From Endozoicomonadaceae bacterium (lineage in GTDB: Bacteria; Pseudomonadota; Gammaproteobacteria; Pseudomonadales; Endozoicomonadaceae): a DNA stretch of 9,721 bases. The position numbers and the translations under genes were made by a program. The notes below the pieces were generated by a model. That model did no database searches. It saw nothing but the letters and a program-made list of their open reading frames with translations, and had not been told where the DNA came from. The DNA lies in assembly GCA_023146365.1 (NCBI GenBank), contig JAGLCE010000040.1, positions 1 through 9,721 on the forward strand, in the 5' to 3' direction. Each line of letters starts with the position of its first letter. Positions within the stretch are counted from its first letter, which is position 1. Positions 1-8,300 of this stretch are shown piece after piece.

Positions 1-124
1 TCGCAATGATGACTGGTTCAAGCGTTGCATGGGTATTCGGCAAATGCCGTCCTCCAGTCGTTTACGCCAGAGGTTTGATAAAGATGCTCACCATGACCGA
101 CTCCCCACCATGACCGACTCATGA
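1..124 (+). pseudogene. Transposase fragment, probably IS1380-like, cut by the left window edge
   Basis: Reading from base 2 in one frame gives 40 codons and then TGA at 122-124. The peptide contains the stretches RNDDWFKRCMGIR and MPSSSRLRQRFD. The pattern of a short acidic/aromatic stretch, then a Met/Val-Pro-Ser-Ser segment and a Leu-Arg-Gln-Arg-Leu/Phe-Asp motif is what I know from the N-terminal part of IS1380-type DDE transposases. Those proteins are several hundred residues long, and no catalytic region follows here, so this is a remnant rather than a working gene. The frame ends inside a 17-bp tandem duplication, which probably created or shifted the stop. The start lies outside the window. 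The family call is from memory of motif style and is only moderately secure. Confidence 0.5.
89..120. repeat. Two-copy 15-bp direct repeat with 17-bp period
   Basis: CACCATGACCGACTC occurs at 89-103 and again at 106-120, separated by CC. This is effectively a tandem duplication with a 17-bp period. Seventeen is not a multiple of three, so the duplication changes the reading frame of the transposase fragment it lies in. With one copy removed, the frame would instead read on to a TAA a few codons later. It looks like a slippage product in non-functional DNA. Confidence 0.85.
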
Positions 125-225
125 AGACCCAATAAAAAAAAGCCATTCTGACAGTCACGCATGATCATAAATTACGATATCATGGCGAAAAACTGCAATG
201 ACATACTGCCTGACAGGACGCTCTG

Positions 226-1569
226 ATGACACATAACACGGTACACAACATCATTCAGGTTGACAGTCTGATCCATGCCCGCTGGATTATTCCAGTCAAT
301 GCCAACCGTGATATTTTGGACCACCATAGCCTCGCACTCCAAGGCGATAACATTATTGATATTCTACCAACCACTGACGCTAAACATCGCTACCAGGCAA
401 CCCACGTACACGACCTGAGTCACCATGCGCTGATCCCCGGTTTTATCAATGCGCACGGCCATGCCGCTATGTCCTTGTTCCGAGGTCTGGCAGACGATCT
501 GCCACTGCTGGACTGGCTCAACCATCATATATGGCCTGCAGAAAGCCGCTGGGTTAGCGAAGACTTTGTCCACGACGGCACCCAGCTAGCCATTGCCGAA
601 ATGATACGCTGCGGTACCACCACGTTCAGTGATAACTATTTCTACCCTGAAGCCTCCGCCGCCGCCGCCGTCAACGCAGGCATGCGTGTTCAAATTGTCT
701 TCCCGATTCTCGACTTCCCCACTAACTGGGGAAAGAGTGCCGAGGACTATATAGAAAAAGGCTTGGCAACTCACAAGCTGTATCAAAATCAGCCACTGGT
801 TCGTGTCGGTTTTGGTCCGCACGCGCCCTACACCGTCAGCGACGAACCGCTACAAACGATTGCAACCCTGGCAGAGCAACTTGACTTGCCGATACAGATG
901 CACATTCACGAAAGTGCGGATGAGATCAATCAAGCGATGGAGAAAGAGGGTCGTCGCCCCATTCGCCGACTGGAGGAAATCGGATTCCTGTCGCCACGCC
1001 TGCAATGTGTACACATGACCCAGATGACCGACGCTGATTACTTGCCCATCACACAGAATGGCTGCCACGTGGTGCACTGCCCGGAATCCAACCTAAAACT
1101 CGCCAGCGGCTTCATGCCGCTCGACCGGATGCAACAGGAAGGCATCAACGTCGCGTTAGGCACTGACGGCTGCGCCAGCAATAATGATCTAGACATGCTG
1201 GGTGAGATGCGCACTGCCGCCCTGCTCGCCAAGGCAGTCAGCCAGAAAGCGACGGCACTGAGCGCTCATGACGCACTGGCATCCGCCACCATCAACGGCG
1301 CACGCGCCATGGGCATTGATGAACAGGTTGGCTCATTGGAAAACGGTAAACGGGCTGATATTGCTGCGTTTTCCCTGGATGAACTGGAAAACTATCCGCT
1401 CTACCACTCGGTGTCCCAGCTGGTTTACACCGCCACCCGTCATCAGGCGACCCATGTATGGGTCAATGGCCGCCTCTTAATGGACGACCGTCGGTTGACG
1501 ACGCTGGACGAACCAGACCTCATCAATAATGCCTGCCAATGGCAGAAGAAAATTACCGAGAGCGCATAA
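226..1569 (+). CDS. mtaD: 5'-methylthioadenosine/S-adenosylhomocysteine deaminase (MtaD/TRZ-ATZ amidohydrolase)
   Basis: This is a cytoplasmic metal-dependent amidohydrolase expected to deaminate methylthioadenosine and S-adenosylhomocysteine to their inosine forms, in the salvage of S-adenosylmethionine by-products. The 447 residues match the usual family length (about 430-450). The metal-binding signature is complete: HGH at residues 77-79 after the strand ending PGFINA, GPHAPYT at 197-203, MHIHES with H226/H228, HCPESN around H284, and GTDG with D314. The C-terminal segment returns to the composite beta-domain (NGKRADI, then VNGR), as expected. The ATG at 226 is preceded by AGGA at 215-218, seven bases away. 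It is the first of four co-directional genes, with ubiG 11 bases downstream. Related TRZ/ATZ hydrolases act on guanine, triazines or other purines, so the exact substrate is inferred from family and from the ubiG linkage. Confidence 0.88.
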   Translation: MTHNTVHNIIQVDSLIHARWIIPVNANRDILDHHSLALQGDNIIDILPTTDAKHRYQATHVHDLSHHALIPGFINAHGHAAMSLFRGLADDLPLLDWLNHHIWPAESRWVSEDFVHDGTQLAIAEMIRCGTTTFSDNYFYPEASAAAAVNAGMRVQIVFPILDFPTNWGKSAEDYIEKGLATHKLYQNQPLVRVGFGPHAPYTVSDEPLQTIATLAEQLDLPIQMHIHESADEINQAMEKEGRRPIRRLEEIGFLSPRLQCVHMTQMTDADYLPITQNGCHVVHCPESNLKLASGFMPLDRMQQEGINVALGTDGCASNNDLDMLGEMRTAALLAKAVSQKATALSAHDALASATINGARAMGIDEQVGSLENGKRADIAAFSLDELENYPLYHSVSQLVYTATRHQATHVWVNGRLLMDDRRLTTLDEPDLINNACQWQKKITESA

Positions 1570-1580
1570 GGAACAGGAGC

Positions 1581-2294
1581 ATGACCGAAGAACGCTACAA
1601 CGCCAACGTCGATAGTGACGAGATCGCCAAGTTTGAGGCTATGGCTAGCCGTTGGTGGGATCGAGAGAGTGAGTTCAAACCTCTGCATGAGATCAACCCG
1701 CTACGCCTCAATTATATTGATGACAAAGTAGGACTGGCAGGAAAAGTCGTACTGGATGTTGGCTGTGGCGGTGGCATTATCAGCGAAGCCATGGCTTGCC
1801 GTGGTGCGACGGTTACTGGTATTGATATGGGAGAAGCGCCGCTGACGGTCGCACGACTGCACTGTCTAGAAACAGGGGTCGAGGTGAACTATTTGCACAT
1901 AACTGCCGAACAACTCGCCGACGAACAACCTGCCAGTTTTGACGTAGTAACCTGCTTGGAAATGCTGGAACACGTCCCTGATCCGAGCAAGGTCATCGAT
2001 GCCTGTGCCCGACTGGTCAAGCCGGGCGGTCATGTTTTCTTTGCCACCATCAACCGGACAGCACAATCCTGGCTGTTCGCCATTGTCGGTGCAGAATACA
2101 TCTTGAAACTGCTGCCCAAAGGAACGCACCATCACGAAAAATTCATTCGCCCACACGAACTGGCGAGGTGGTCTCGCGACGCAGGACTTGATACAAGAGA
2201 TCTCATCGGTATGGTCTACAACCCCCTGACGAAAGTCTACAAGCTGAAAGCGCGAGACCTCAGTGTGAACTATCTCGTGCACACTGGCAGATAA
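1581..2294 (+). CDS. ubiG: Ubiquinone biosynthesis O-methyltransferase UbiG
   Basis: UbiG carries out both O-methylations of the ubiquinone ring, using S-adenosylmethionine, at the inner face of the cytoplasmic membrane. The 237 residues fit the family length. The SAM-binding motif I is VLDVGCGGG (57-65), the acidic end of the next strand is GID (80-82), and the family signature EMLEHVPDP runs from 127. A hydrophobic stretch with PKGTHHHEKFIRP (179-191) matches the segment that UbiG proteins use to contact the membrane. The frame is open upstream to an ATG at 1539 inside mtaD. I chose 1581 because the protein then begins as UbiG proteins do (short polar lead, then the DEIAKFEAMASRWWD region) and because AAGGA at 1568-1572, overlapping the mtaD stop, sits eight bases before it. 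This tight spacing implies co-transcription and possibly translational coupling with mtaD. Confidence 0.95.
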   Translation: MTEERYNANVDSDEIAKFEAMASRWWDRESEFKPLHEINPLRLNYIDDKVGLAGKVVLDVGCGGGIISEAMACRGATVTGIDMGEAPLTVARLHCLETGVEVNYLHITAEQLADEQPASFDVVTCLEMLEHVPDPSKVIDACARLVKPGGHVFFATINRTAQSWLFAIVGAEYILKLLPKGTHHHEKFIRPHELARWSRDAGLDTRDLIGMVYNPLTKVYKLKARDLSVNYLVHTGR

Positions 2295-2358
2295 TACAAA
2301 TGATGCCGAGCGTATAGAAAGATCGCGGAAAATCACGCCTCCACCAAAAGAATGGTTC

Positions 2359-3075
2359 ATGAACAAACACCTGGATACGATCAAGATAGACGCCATACTG
2401 TTTGATCTAGACGGCACATTGCTAGATACCGCAGAGGATTTCATCCACGTTCTTAACGCCATGCTAGCGGAAGACAAACGCCCTGCAGTCTCCTCGTTGG
2501 CGATTCGCCTCAATGTATCGAACGGCGCCAAAGCCATGGTCGCCTTGGCATATGGGCTTGCCGAGAGTTCGCATAACCTTGATATCTATCGAAACCGCTT
2601 CCTTGATGACTACGCCACTCATATTGCAGACCAACAGCGCCATAGTATGCCATCACTTTATGAGGGAATACCGGAACTGCTGACAGCGATAGAAGCACAC
2701 CATCTGCCTTGGGGCATCGTCACCAACAAGCCCCGAAAGCTGGCAGAACCCTTGCTGGAACAACTTAAACTCAGCCAGCGCAGTAGCGTCCTGGTCTGCC
2801 CTGATGACGTACGTCACAGCAAACCAGACCCTGAAGCCCTTTGGCTAGCCTGCGATCAGCTAAACTGCAAAGCCAGCCACTGTATCTATATTGGTGATCA
2901 CAAAAGGGATATCGATGCGGGATGCAGTGCGGGTATGACCACTATCGCCGCCCTCTACGGTTTTATCTCGGACACCGACAGCCCAGAGAGCTGGAACGCA
3001 GACTATAATGCAGAACAGCCTATAGATATTATTGCATGGCTCGACAGCAACGCTTGGCAACTTCAGGCTCGATAA
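2359..3075 (+). CDS. mupP: HAD-family phosphatase, likely N-acetylmuramic acid 6-phosphate phosphatase MupP
   Basis: This is a haloacid-dehalogenase-type phosphatase of 238 residues. Motif I is FDLDGT (15-20, nucleophile D16 and acid D18), motif II is the VTN at 121-123, motif III is the Lys in SKPDP (K155), and motif IV is GDHKRDIDAG (179-188, D180 and D184). A helical cap lies between about residues 25 and 100. Such proteins are often labelled phosphoglycolate phosphatase (Gph), but the position directly after ubiG and before yciK is that of Pseudomonas MupP. MupP dephosphorylates MurNAc-6-phosphate in the AmgK/MurU peptidoglycan-recycling route. The gene starts 64 bases after ubiG. The start has only a weak purine-rich leader (AAAAGAA), and no alternative start fits in frame upstream. 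The choice of MupP over Gph rests mainly on synteny. Confidence 0.8.
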   Translation: MNKHLDTIKIDAILFDLDGTLLDTAEDFIHVLNAMLAEDKRPAVSSLAIRLNVSNGAKAMVALAYGLAESSHNLDIYRNRFLDDYATHIADQQRHSMPSLYEGIPELLTAIEAHHLPWGIVTNKPRKLAEPLLEQLKLSQRSSVLVCPDDVRHSKPDPEALWLACDQLNCKASHCIYIGDHKRDIDAGCSAGMTTIAALYGFISDTDSPESWNADYNAEQPIDIIAWLDSNAWQLQAR

Positions 3076-3136
3076 TTCATCGATATCCGTTCTGTTCCAC
3101 AGAGATTCATTAAAGCATCAGCGCAGTCAGGACACC

Positions 3137-3922
3137 ATGTCAGAGCAGCATTTGAACAAGAAGAGAGAGACCATCGCATCAGCCATCCATTATGAAGCGT
3201 CATACGACTTGCTCAAAGAGAAGGTCATTTTGGTCACCGGTGCAGGAGCCGGAATAGGTAAGGCCGCCGCTCTCTCTTTTGCCCGTCATGGTGCGACAGT
3301 CATCTTGCTGGGACGTACCACGGAAAAACTCGAAGCGGTCTATGACGCCATTGAGAAAAACGGCTGGCCACAAGCCGCCATCTTCCCCATCAACCTCGAA
3401 AGCGCCGTCATGCACCACTATGAAGCTCTGGCGGAGACCATTGAAACCGAGTTTGGACAGCTGCATGGTCTGCTGCACAACGCGGCTCTTCTAGGAAAAC
3501 TCGGGCCATTGTCACAATACGATCCGGATCTGTGGCAGCGCATTATGCAAGTGAATGTTAACGCCGAATTCATGATGACTCAGGTTCTATTGCCGGTCTT
3601 ACGCGAGTCCAGCCCCGCCTCAATTATGTTTACCACCTCCAACGTGGGCCACAAAGGTCGCGCACACTGGGGGGCTTATGCCGTGTCAAAATTCGCCACA
3701 GAAGGTCTAATGCAAACACTGGCTGACGAGGAAGATGGCATCAGCCAAGTCCGCATAAACTGCATCAACCCTGGACGCGTTCGCACAGCCATGCGCGCCC
3801 AAGCCTATCCCAGTGAAGATCCAATGACACTGAAAGCACCAGAAGATATCATGGCGGCTTACCTCTATTTGATGGGCAGCGACAGCCTAACCATCAATGG
3901 TCACACCCTGGATGCCCAATAG
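3137..3922 (+). CDS. yciK: Short-chain dehydrogenase/reductase YciK
   Basis: This is a cytoplasmic NAD(P)-dependent oxidoreductase of the SDR family, closely similar throughout to E. coli YciK, whose physiological substrate is not established. The Rossmann glycine motif is TGAGAGIG (34-41). LLGR follows at 57-60, and HNAALLG (114-120) carries the NNAG-equivalent. The active site has S168 and the Y181-x3-K185 pair in GAYAVSK. The tail ends LDAQ, matching the family's TFDAQ-like end. The frame is open upstream to 3032 inside mupP. I chose the ATG at 3137 because CAGGA (3128-3132) precedes it and it avoids a 43-base overlap with mupP. Even so, the protein has about 17 extra residues before the conserved HYEASYDLL start seen in E. 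coli. It is the last gene of the conserved four-gene block. Confidence 0.9.
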   Translation: MSEQHLNKKRETIASAIHYEASYDLLKEKVILVTGAGAGIGKAAALSFARHGATVILLGRTTEKLEAVYDAIEKNGWPQAAIFPINLESAVMHHYEALAETIETEFGQLHGLLHNAALLGKLGPLSQYDPDLWQRIMQVNVNAEFMMTQVLLPVLRESSPASIMFTTSNVGHKGRAHWGAYAVSKFATEGLMQTLADEEDGISQVRINCINPGRVRTAMRAQAYPSEDPMTLKAPEDIMAAYLYLMGSDSLTINGHTLDAQ

Positions 3923-3956
3923 AAGCCATCCGCTGTTCAGTGGTCGGAAAATCCTT

Positions 3957-4001
3957 TATACACTCGGTAAAGTTTCCAATCGTAAATGAACGCTATACAC
4001 T
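3957..4001 (+). promoter_or_regulatory. Possible promoter region of the efflux operon, with repeated TATACACT
   Basis: The 148-base gap between yciK and the adaptor gene must hold the operon's own promoter if it is transcribed separately. TATACACT occurs twice, at 3957-3964 and 3994-4001. Each contains a TATACA that could serve as a -10 element. TTTCCA at 3973-3978 is a weak -35 candidate for the second copy, with a short 15-base spacer. The repeated octamer could equally be a regulator half-site or chance. No strong terminator is visible after yciK, so read-through is possible. Confidence 0.22.
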
Positions 4002-4070
4002 TCTGAACATCAGAAAAAATTGACATCTTCCAGAATGGAGGATGTCCAGATCGCAGAATGGAATACAAGC

Positions 4071-5378
4071 ATGATCATAACCCAACCATTGTCCATTAGG
4101 GTGAGCCTTGCGTTTGCCGTTGCTGTTTCACTCATACTGACGGGATGTGGTGATGATGAGCAAAAAGTCATTGTTCCTTCAGTCATCGTGATTGAGGTTC
4201 AACATCAAACGATCGGGAATTACCGAGAGTTCGTTGCTCGTACCGAAGCCGTAGAAGAGGTCGATCTGCGTGCCCGTATTGAAGGTTATTTGATCCGTCG
4301 TGCATTCATTGAAGGTGATCGCATCAAGAAGGGACAATTGCTGTTTAAAATAGACCCTGCCCCCTTTGAAAGCGTCATCAACCAAGCAAAGGCCAAACTG
4401 AACAGCAGCAAAGCGAAACAGACTTGGACAAAGAAATCGCTAGTGCGTGGCAAGGAACTGCTTCCTCAAGGCTTTATCAGTCAGTCTGACATGGATACCC
4501 TAACCAGTAACCATGCCCAAGCTAGTGCATCGGTACAGGCTCGCAAAGCCGAACTGGAGAGCGCTCAGATCAACCTCTCCTACACCGAAATCACAGCGCC
4601 CTTTCCCGGAGAGATAGGCAAGGCACGTTACAGTGTCGGCAACTTTGTCGGGCCTTCCAGCGAACCACTCGCCACCCTTACCAGTATTGACCCCATGTAT
4701 GTCTCCTTCTCGGTGAATGATAAGGATCTGCTCAAGTCGCTGGATCCGTACACCGGCAACCTCGAACATCGCAATGACTTTGATCTATCACTGCGGCTGC
4801 CTACCGGCGACGAGTTCCCTCATCCCGGTCTGTTCAATTTTGCCAATACCCGTGCAGATGAAACCACCGCCACCATTAACATGCGCGCAGAGTTTCCAAA
4901 TCCCAACGGTATTCTGCTACCAGGTCTTTATGTAACTCTGATAGCAGAAAGCAAGAAGAAAGCCGATGTACCACTGATTCCCCAAGCCACCATACAGGAA
5001 AATCAGCAGGGTCGTTTCGTATTGGTCGTCACCAGTGACAACCAAGTTAAAAGGCGAATCGTGGAAATGGGACGCCGCATCGGCCCCATGTGGGTTGTCT
5101 CCAAGGGGTTAGAGGCTGGTGAGCGTATTATTATCGAAGGGCTACAGAAAGTCCGCCCTGGTACGGTCGTTAATCCGGTGGTGAAAAGCATTGATATAAA
5201 AACCGGCACATTAATCGACTCACCGGAACAACCATCCAGCCCTGCCACTGATGCTGATGCTGATGCTGATGCTGATTCTGATGCTGATTCTGATTCTGAC
5301 AGCACGTCTTCTGATGCTGACAGCAGATCTTCTGATTCTGACACCAAGTCTCCTGAAGCCAGTGCAGGAACCCAATAA
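4071..5378 (+). CDS. RND efflux periplasmic adaptor (membrane fusion lipoprotein)
   Basis: This is an AcrA/MexA-type adaptor that would link the inner-membrane pump encoded next to it with an outer-membrane channel. From the ATG at 4071 it has 435 residues. It begins with a lipoprotein signal peptide (hydrophobic core about 11-23, lipobox LTGC, acylated Cys26). The lipoyl half-domain follows (VEEVDLRARIEGYL 61-74, then a GQLLFKID stretch to 95). A coiled-coil hairpin with helices rich in Ala/Lys/Gln runs from about 96 to 167, then the second lipoyl half (SYTEITAPFPGEIG 170-183), beta-barrel, and LLPGLYV (282-288). The frame is open back to a TTG at 4020, but only the 4071 start gives a signal peptide of normal length. 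Its ribosome site is weak (GGA at 4060-4062). Residues 394-425 form an unusual Asp-Ala/Asp-Ser tail. The stop overlaps the pump start by one base (TAATG). Confidence 0.92.
   Translation: MIITQPLSIRVSLAFAVAVSLILTGCGDDEQKVIVPSVIVIEVQHQTIGNYREFVARTEAVEEVDLRARIEGYLIRRAFIEGDRIKKGQLLFKIDPAPFESVINQAKAKLNSSKAKQTWTKKSLVRGKELLPQGFISQSDMDTLTSNHAQASASVQARKAELESAQINLSYTEITAPFPGEIGKARYSVGNFVGPSSEPLATLTSIDPMYVSFSVNDKDLLKSLDPYTGNLEHRNDFDLSLRLPTGDEFPHPGLFNFANTRADETTATINMRAEFPNPNGILLPGLYVTLIAESKKKADVPLIPQATIQENQQGRFVLVVTSDNQVKRRIVEMGRRIGPMWVVSKGLEAGERIIIEGLQKVRPGTVVNPVVKSIDIKTGTLIDSPEQPSSPATDADADADADSDADSDSDSTSSDADSRSSDSDTKSPEASAGTQ
5250..5342 (+). repeat. In-frame hexanucleotide repeat encoding an Asp-Ala/Asp-Ser tail
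   Basis: Positions 5250-5297 are eight consecutive hexamers of the form GAT-GCT or GAT-TCT, starting with four perfect GATGCT units. A second-order repeat follows: TCTTCTGATGCTGAC at 5307-5321 and TCTTCTGATTCTGAC at 5328-5342, 21 bases apart. Both periods are multiples of three, so gains or losses of units would lengthen or shorten the adaptor's acidic tail without disturbing the frame or the one-base overlap with the pump gene. Confidence 0.9.
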
Positions 5379-8300
5379 TGATCAGTCAGTTTTTCATTCA
5401 CAGGCCCAAGTTTGCCTTTGTTATATCGATCGTCATCACCTTGGCGGGATTGATCTCCCTCTATACCCTGCCGGTCAACATGTACCCGCAAATGGTACCT
5501 CCTCAGGTGACGGTCACTGCGCTCTATCCGGGTGCCAGCGCCTTGGTGATCGAAGAGACGGTGATCCGCCCTATTGAGGAGGAGATCAACGGCGTCGAAG
5601 ATATGCTTTACATTGAGTCAACCGCCTCTAATGATGGCGCAGCAACCATTAACGTCACCTTCAAGAGCGGTACTAATGCCGACATGGCTCAAGTCAACGT
5701 TCAAAACCGAGTGGCGACGGCAGAGTCGAGTCTGCCGGAAGAGGTACGCCGTCAGGGTATTTCCACCATTAAGCAGTCCACCAACATGCTGTTGGGGATC
5801 ACCCTCTCTTCCGAAGGCAACCAGTTCAGTCAGCTATTTCTGAGTAACTACGCCACCAATTATCTGACCGATCCGCTGGCACGTATTCCGGGCATCGCCA
5901 AAGTAGAGATGATGGGTGAAAGAACCTACAGTATGCGTATCTGGCTTAATCCGAACAGCATGCACTCTCTGGATGTCACGGTGACCGATATTCAGCAAGC
6001 ACTGAATGAACAAAACCTTATTGTTGCTGCCGGTAAACTGGGTCAGGGGCCCACTCTGCCTGATCAGCAATTTGAGTACACGCTTCAGGCACGCGGCCGC
6101 TTGATCAGCACAGAAGAGTTCGGCAACGTGATCATTCGCGCAAAGACGGGTGGTGCTATTGTCCGACTGCGTGATGTCGCCGACATTGAACTGGGCTCAC
6201 AATCGTACAGCAGCAGCGCCAAACAAAACAACAACAATGCGGCTTTTATCCTTATTTATCAGCTGCCTGACGCTAATGCGACCTTGGTGGCCAAACAGGT
6301 CTATGCGGAGATCGATAAACTCTCCAAGAGCTTTCCCAAAGGACTAGACGCGAACATTCCCTATGACACCACCAAGTTCATCACTGCCTCGATTGATGAG
6401 GTCGTAACGACGCTCTATCAAGCCGTTGGTTTGGTGATCTTTGTTGTCTTTCTGTTCCTACAAAACTGGCGCGCCACACTGATTCCCACCATCGCCATTC
6501 CGGTCTCCCTGATCGGTACCTTTGCCTTCATGAACCTCCTCGGTTATACCATCAACAGTATTACCCTGTTTGGTCTAGTACTGGCGATCGGGGTGGTCGT
6601 TGACGACGCCATTGTCGTCATAGAAAACGTGGAGCGATTGATCACCAAGGAAAAGATGGCGGCGAAAGACGCCACGATGAAGGCGATGAAAGAGATCACG
6701 GGGCCCATTATTGCTACCACAATGGTACTTCTGGCGGTATTCGTTCCAGTCGGCTTTATGCCGGGTATTACGGGTGAACTGTATAAACAGTTTTCCGTAA
6801 CCATCTCCGTGGCGGTCGTGATCTCATCCATTAACGCACTAACCCTCAGCCCAGCGCTCTGCGTGGTACTGCTTAAACAGGAGAGCATGAACCAGATAGC
6901 TCTCCTGAAGCCCTTTGAACGATTCATCACCAAGCTAACCCAAGGCTATACCAGCAGGGTTCGCTGGATGTTGCGCCGCTCAACCCTGATGGGAATTCTG
7001 TTTCTGATCTTACTGGGCAGTACCGGCTTCTTGGCAAACATCGTCCCGACTGGGTTTGTACCGGAAGAAGATCAAGGCTTCATCTTTGTTGATGTTCGGC
7101 TCCCAGACGCTTCATCCATCAACCGTACCGAAGCTTTCATGCACCGAATCACCGATCTGATACTCCAGCAGGAAGGGGTCACTGATTTTATTGCTATTTC
7201 AGGCGACAGCTTACTGGGTGGCGCTGGCCCCAACCTTGGGCTTGGCTTTGTCGTTCTGAAAGATTGGAATGAGCGAAAAACCCCAGAACTTCAGTTCAAT
7301 GCCATTCTTAACAATATTCAGGATCTACTCTGGTCGCTACCGGACGCACAGGCCATGGCATTTAACCTACCCCCCATTCCTGGGCTTGGCACCACCGGCG
7401 GATTCGACTTCCGCCTACAGGATTCGATGAGTCGCAGCCCTCAGGAGTTAGCACAAGTTCTGAACGGCCTGATTTATGAAGCCAACCTGAACCCAACACT
7501 CCATCGGATATCCAGCACCTTCCGAGCGAATGTTCCACAGTTCTTTCTGGAAGTAGACCGGAATAAGACCAAGGTTCAGGGTATTGCTCTTTCCGATGTC
7601 TTCACGACACTGCAGGCTCAACTGGGTTCACTCTATATTAACGACTTCAACAAGTTCGGTCGCATTTTTCAAGTCATTATCCAGTCTCAGACGGAATACC
7701 GTACCGACCCAGAAGACCTTCGGCATTTCTATGTCCGCAACAATAACGGTGAGATGGTACCGCTCTCGGCCATAGCAAAACTGACCCCAATCCTTAACCC
7801 TAGCAGCATGACTCACTTCAACCTCTACCGCTCCGCAACCATCAATGGCCAAGCGGCTCCAGGTTACAGCTCTGGGGATGCGATTAAAGCGATGCAGGAG
7901 CTGTCAGCCAAGACACCCGATGGCTACACCTACTCGTGGGCCGGTCAATCTCTGCAAGAGATTCAGGCAGGCAATCTGGCGCCCCTCCTGTTCGCCCTAG
8001 CGCTGGTCTTTGTTTACCTGTTTTTGGTCGCCCAGTATGAGAGCTGGAACATTCCGTTTGTCGTGATCGCCTCGGTACCTATCGCCGCATTTGGAGCGAT
8101 GCTAGGTCTGTTCTTGGCCGGCATGGTTAACGATATCTACGCCCAGATAGGACTGGTGTTATTGATTGGTATCTCGGCGAAAACTGCGATCCTTATCGTC
8201 GAATTCGCCATCGTCCAACGTCAGCAAGGGTATAGTATCTTCGATGCGGCAATGAATGCTGCCGAACTACGTTTCCGCGCCGTTATGATGACCGCTCTCT

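Noticed and set aside
159..170. GCATGATCATAA shared between the mtaD upstream region and the adaptor start at 4069-4080
   Set aside because: One copy spans the adaptor start codon and the palindromic core ATGATCAT is short. Two occurrences are plausible by chance and give no consistent position relative to promoters.
148..183. CTGACA with a downstream TATCAT as the mtaD promoter
   Set aside because: Each hexamer is good alone, but the spacing between them is about 24 bases. At normal spacing the partners are poor, so no specific promoter can be named.
1866..2537. Minus-strand open frame of 223 codons opposite ubiG and mupP
   Set aside because: It lies antisense to two well-conserved genes, has no recognisable domain, and its composition is what the complementary strand of those genes would give.
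3927..3945. CCGCTG-TT-CAGTGG hairpin after yciK as a terminator
   Set aside because: The stem is about five pairs with one G-U and no run of T follows, so it is too weak to call.
4020..4025. TTGACA as a perfect -35 box (and TTG start codon) before the efflux adaptor
   Set aside because: No acceptable -10 hexamer lies 16-18 bases downstream (TGTCCA at the expected place). As a start codon it would put 17 polar residues before the lipoprotein signal peptide and has no ribosome site.
5003..5491. Minus-strand open frame of 162 codons rich in Ser-Ala-Glu opposite the adaptor/pump junction
   Set aside because: It is the antisense shadow of the GATGCT/GATTCT repeat and the strongly supported adaptor and pump genes. 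It resembles no known protein.
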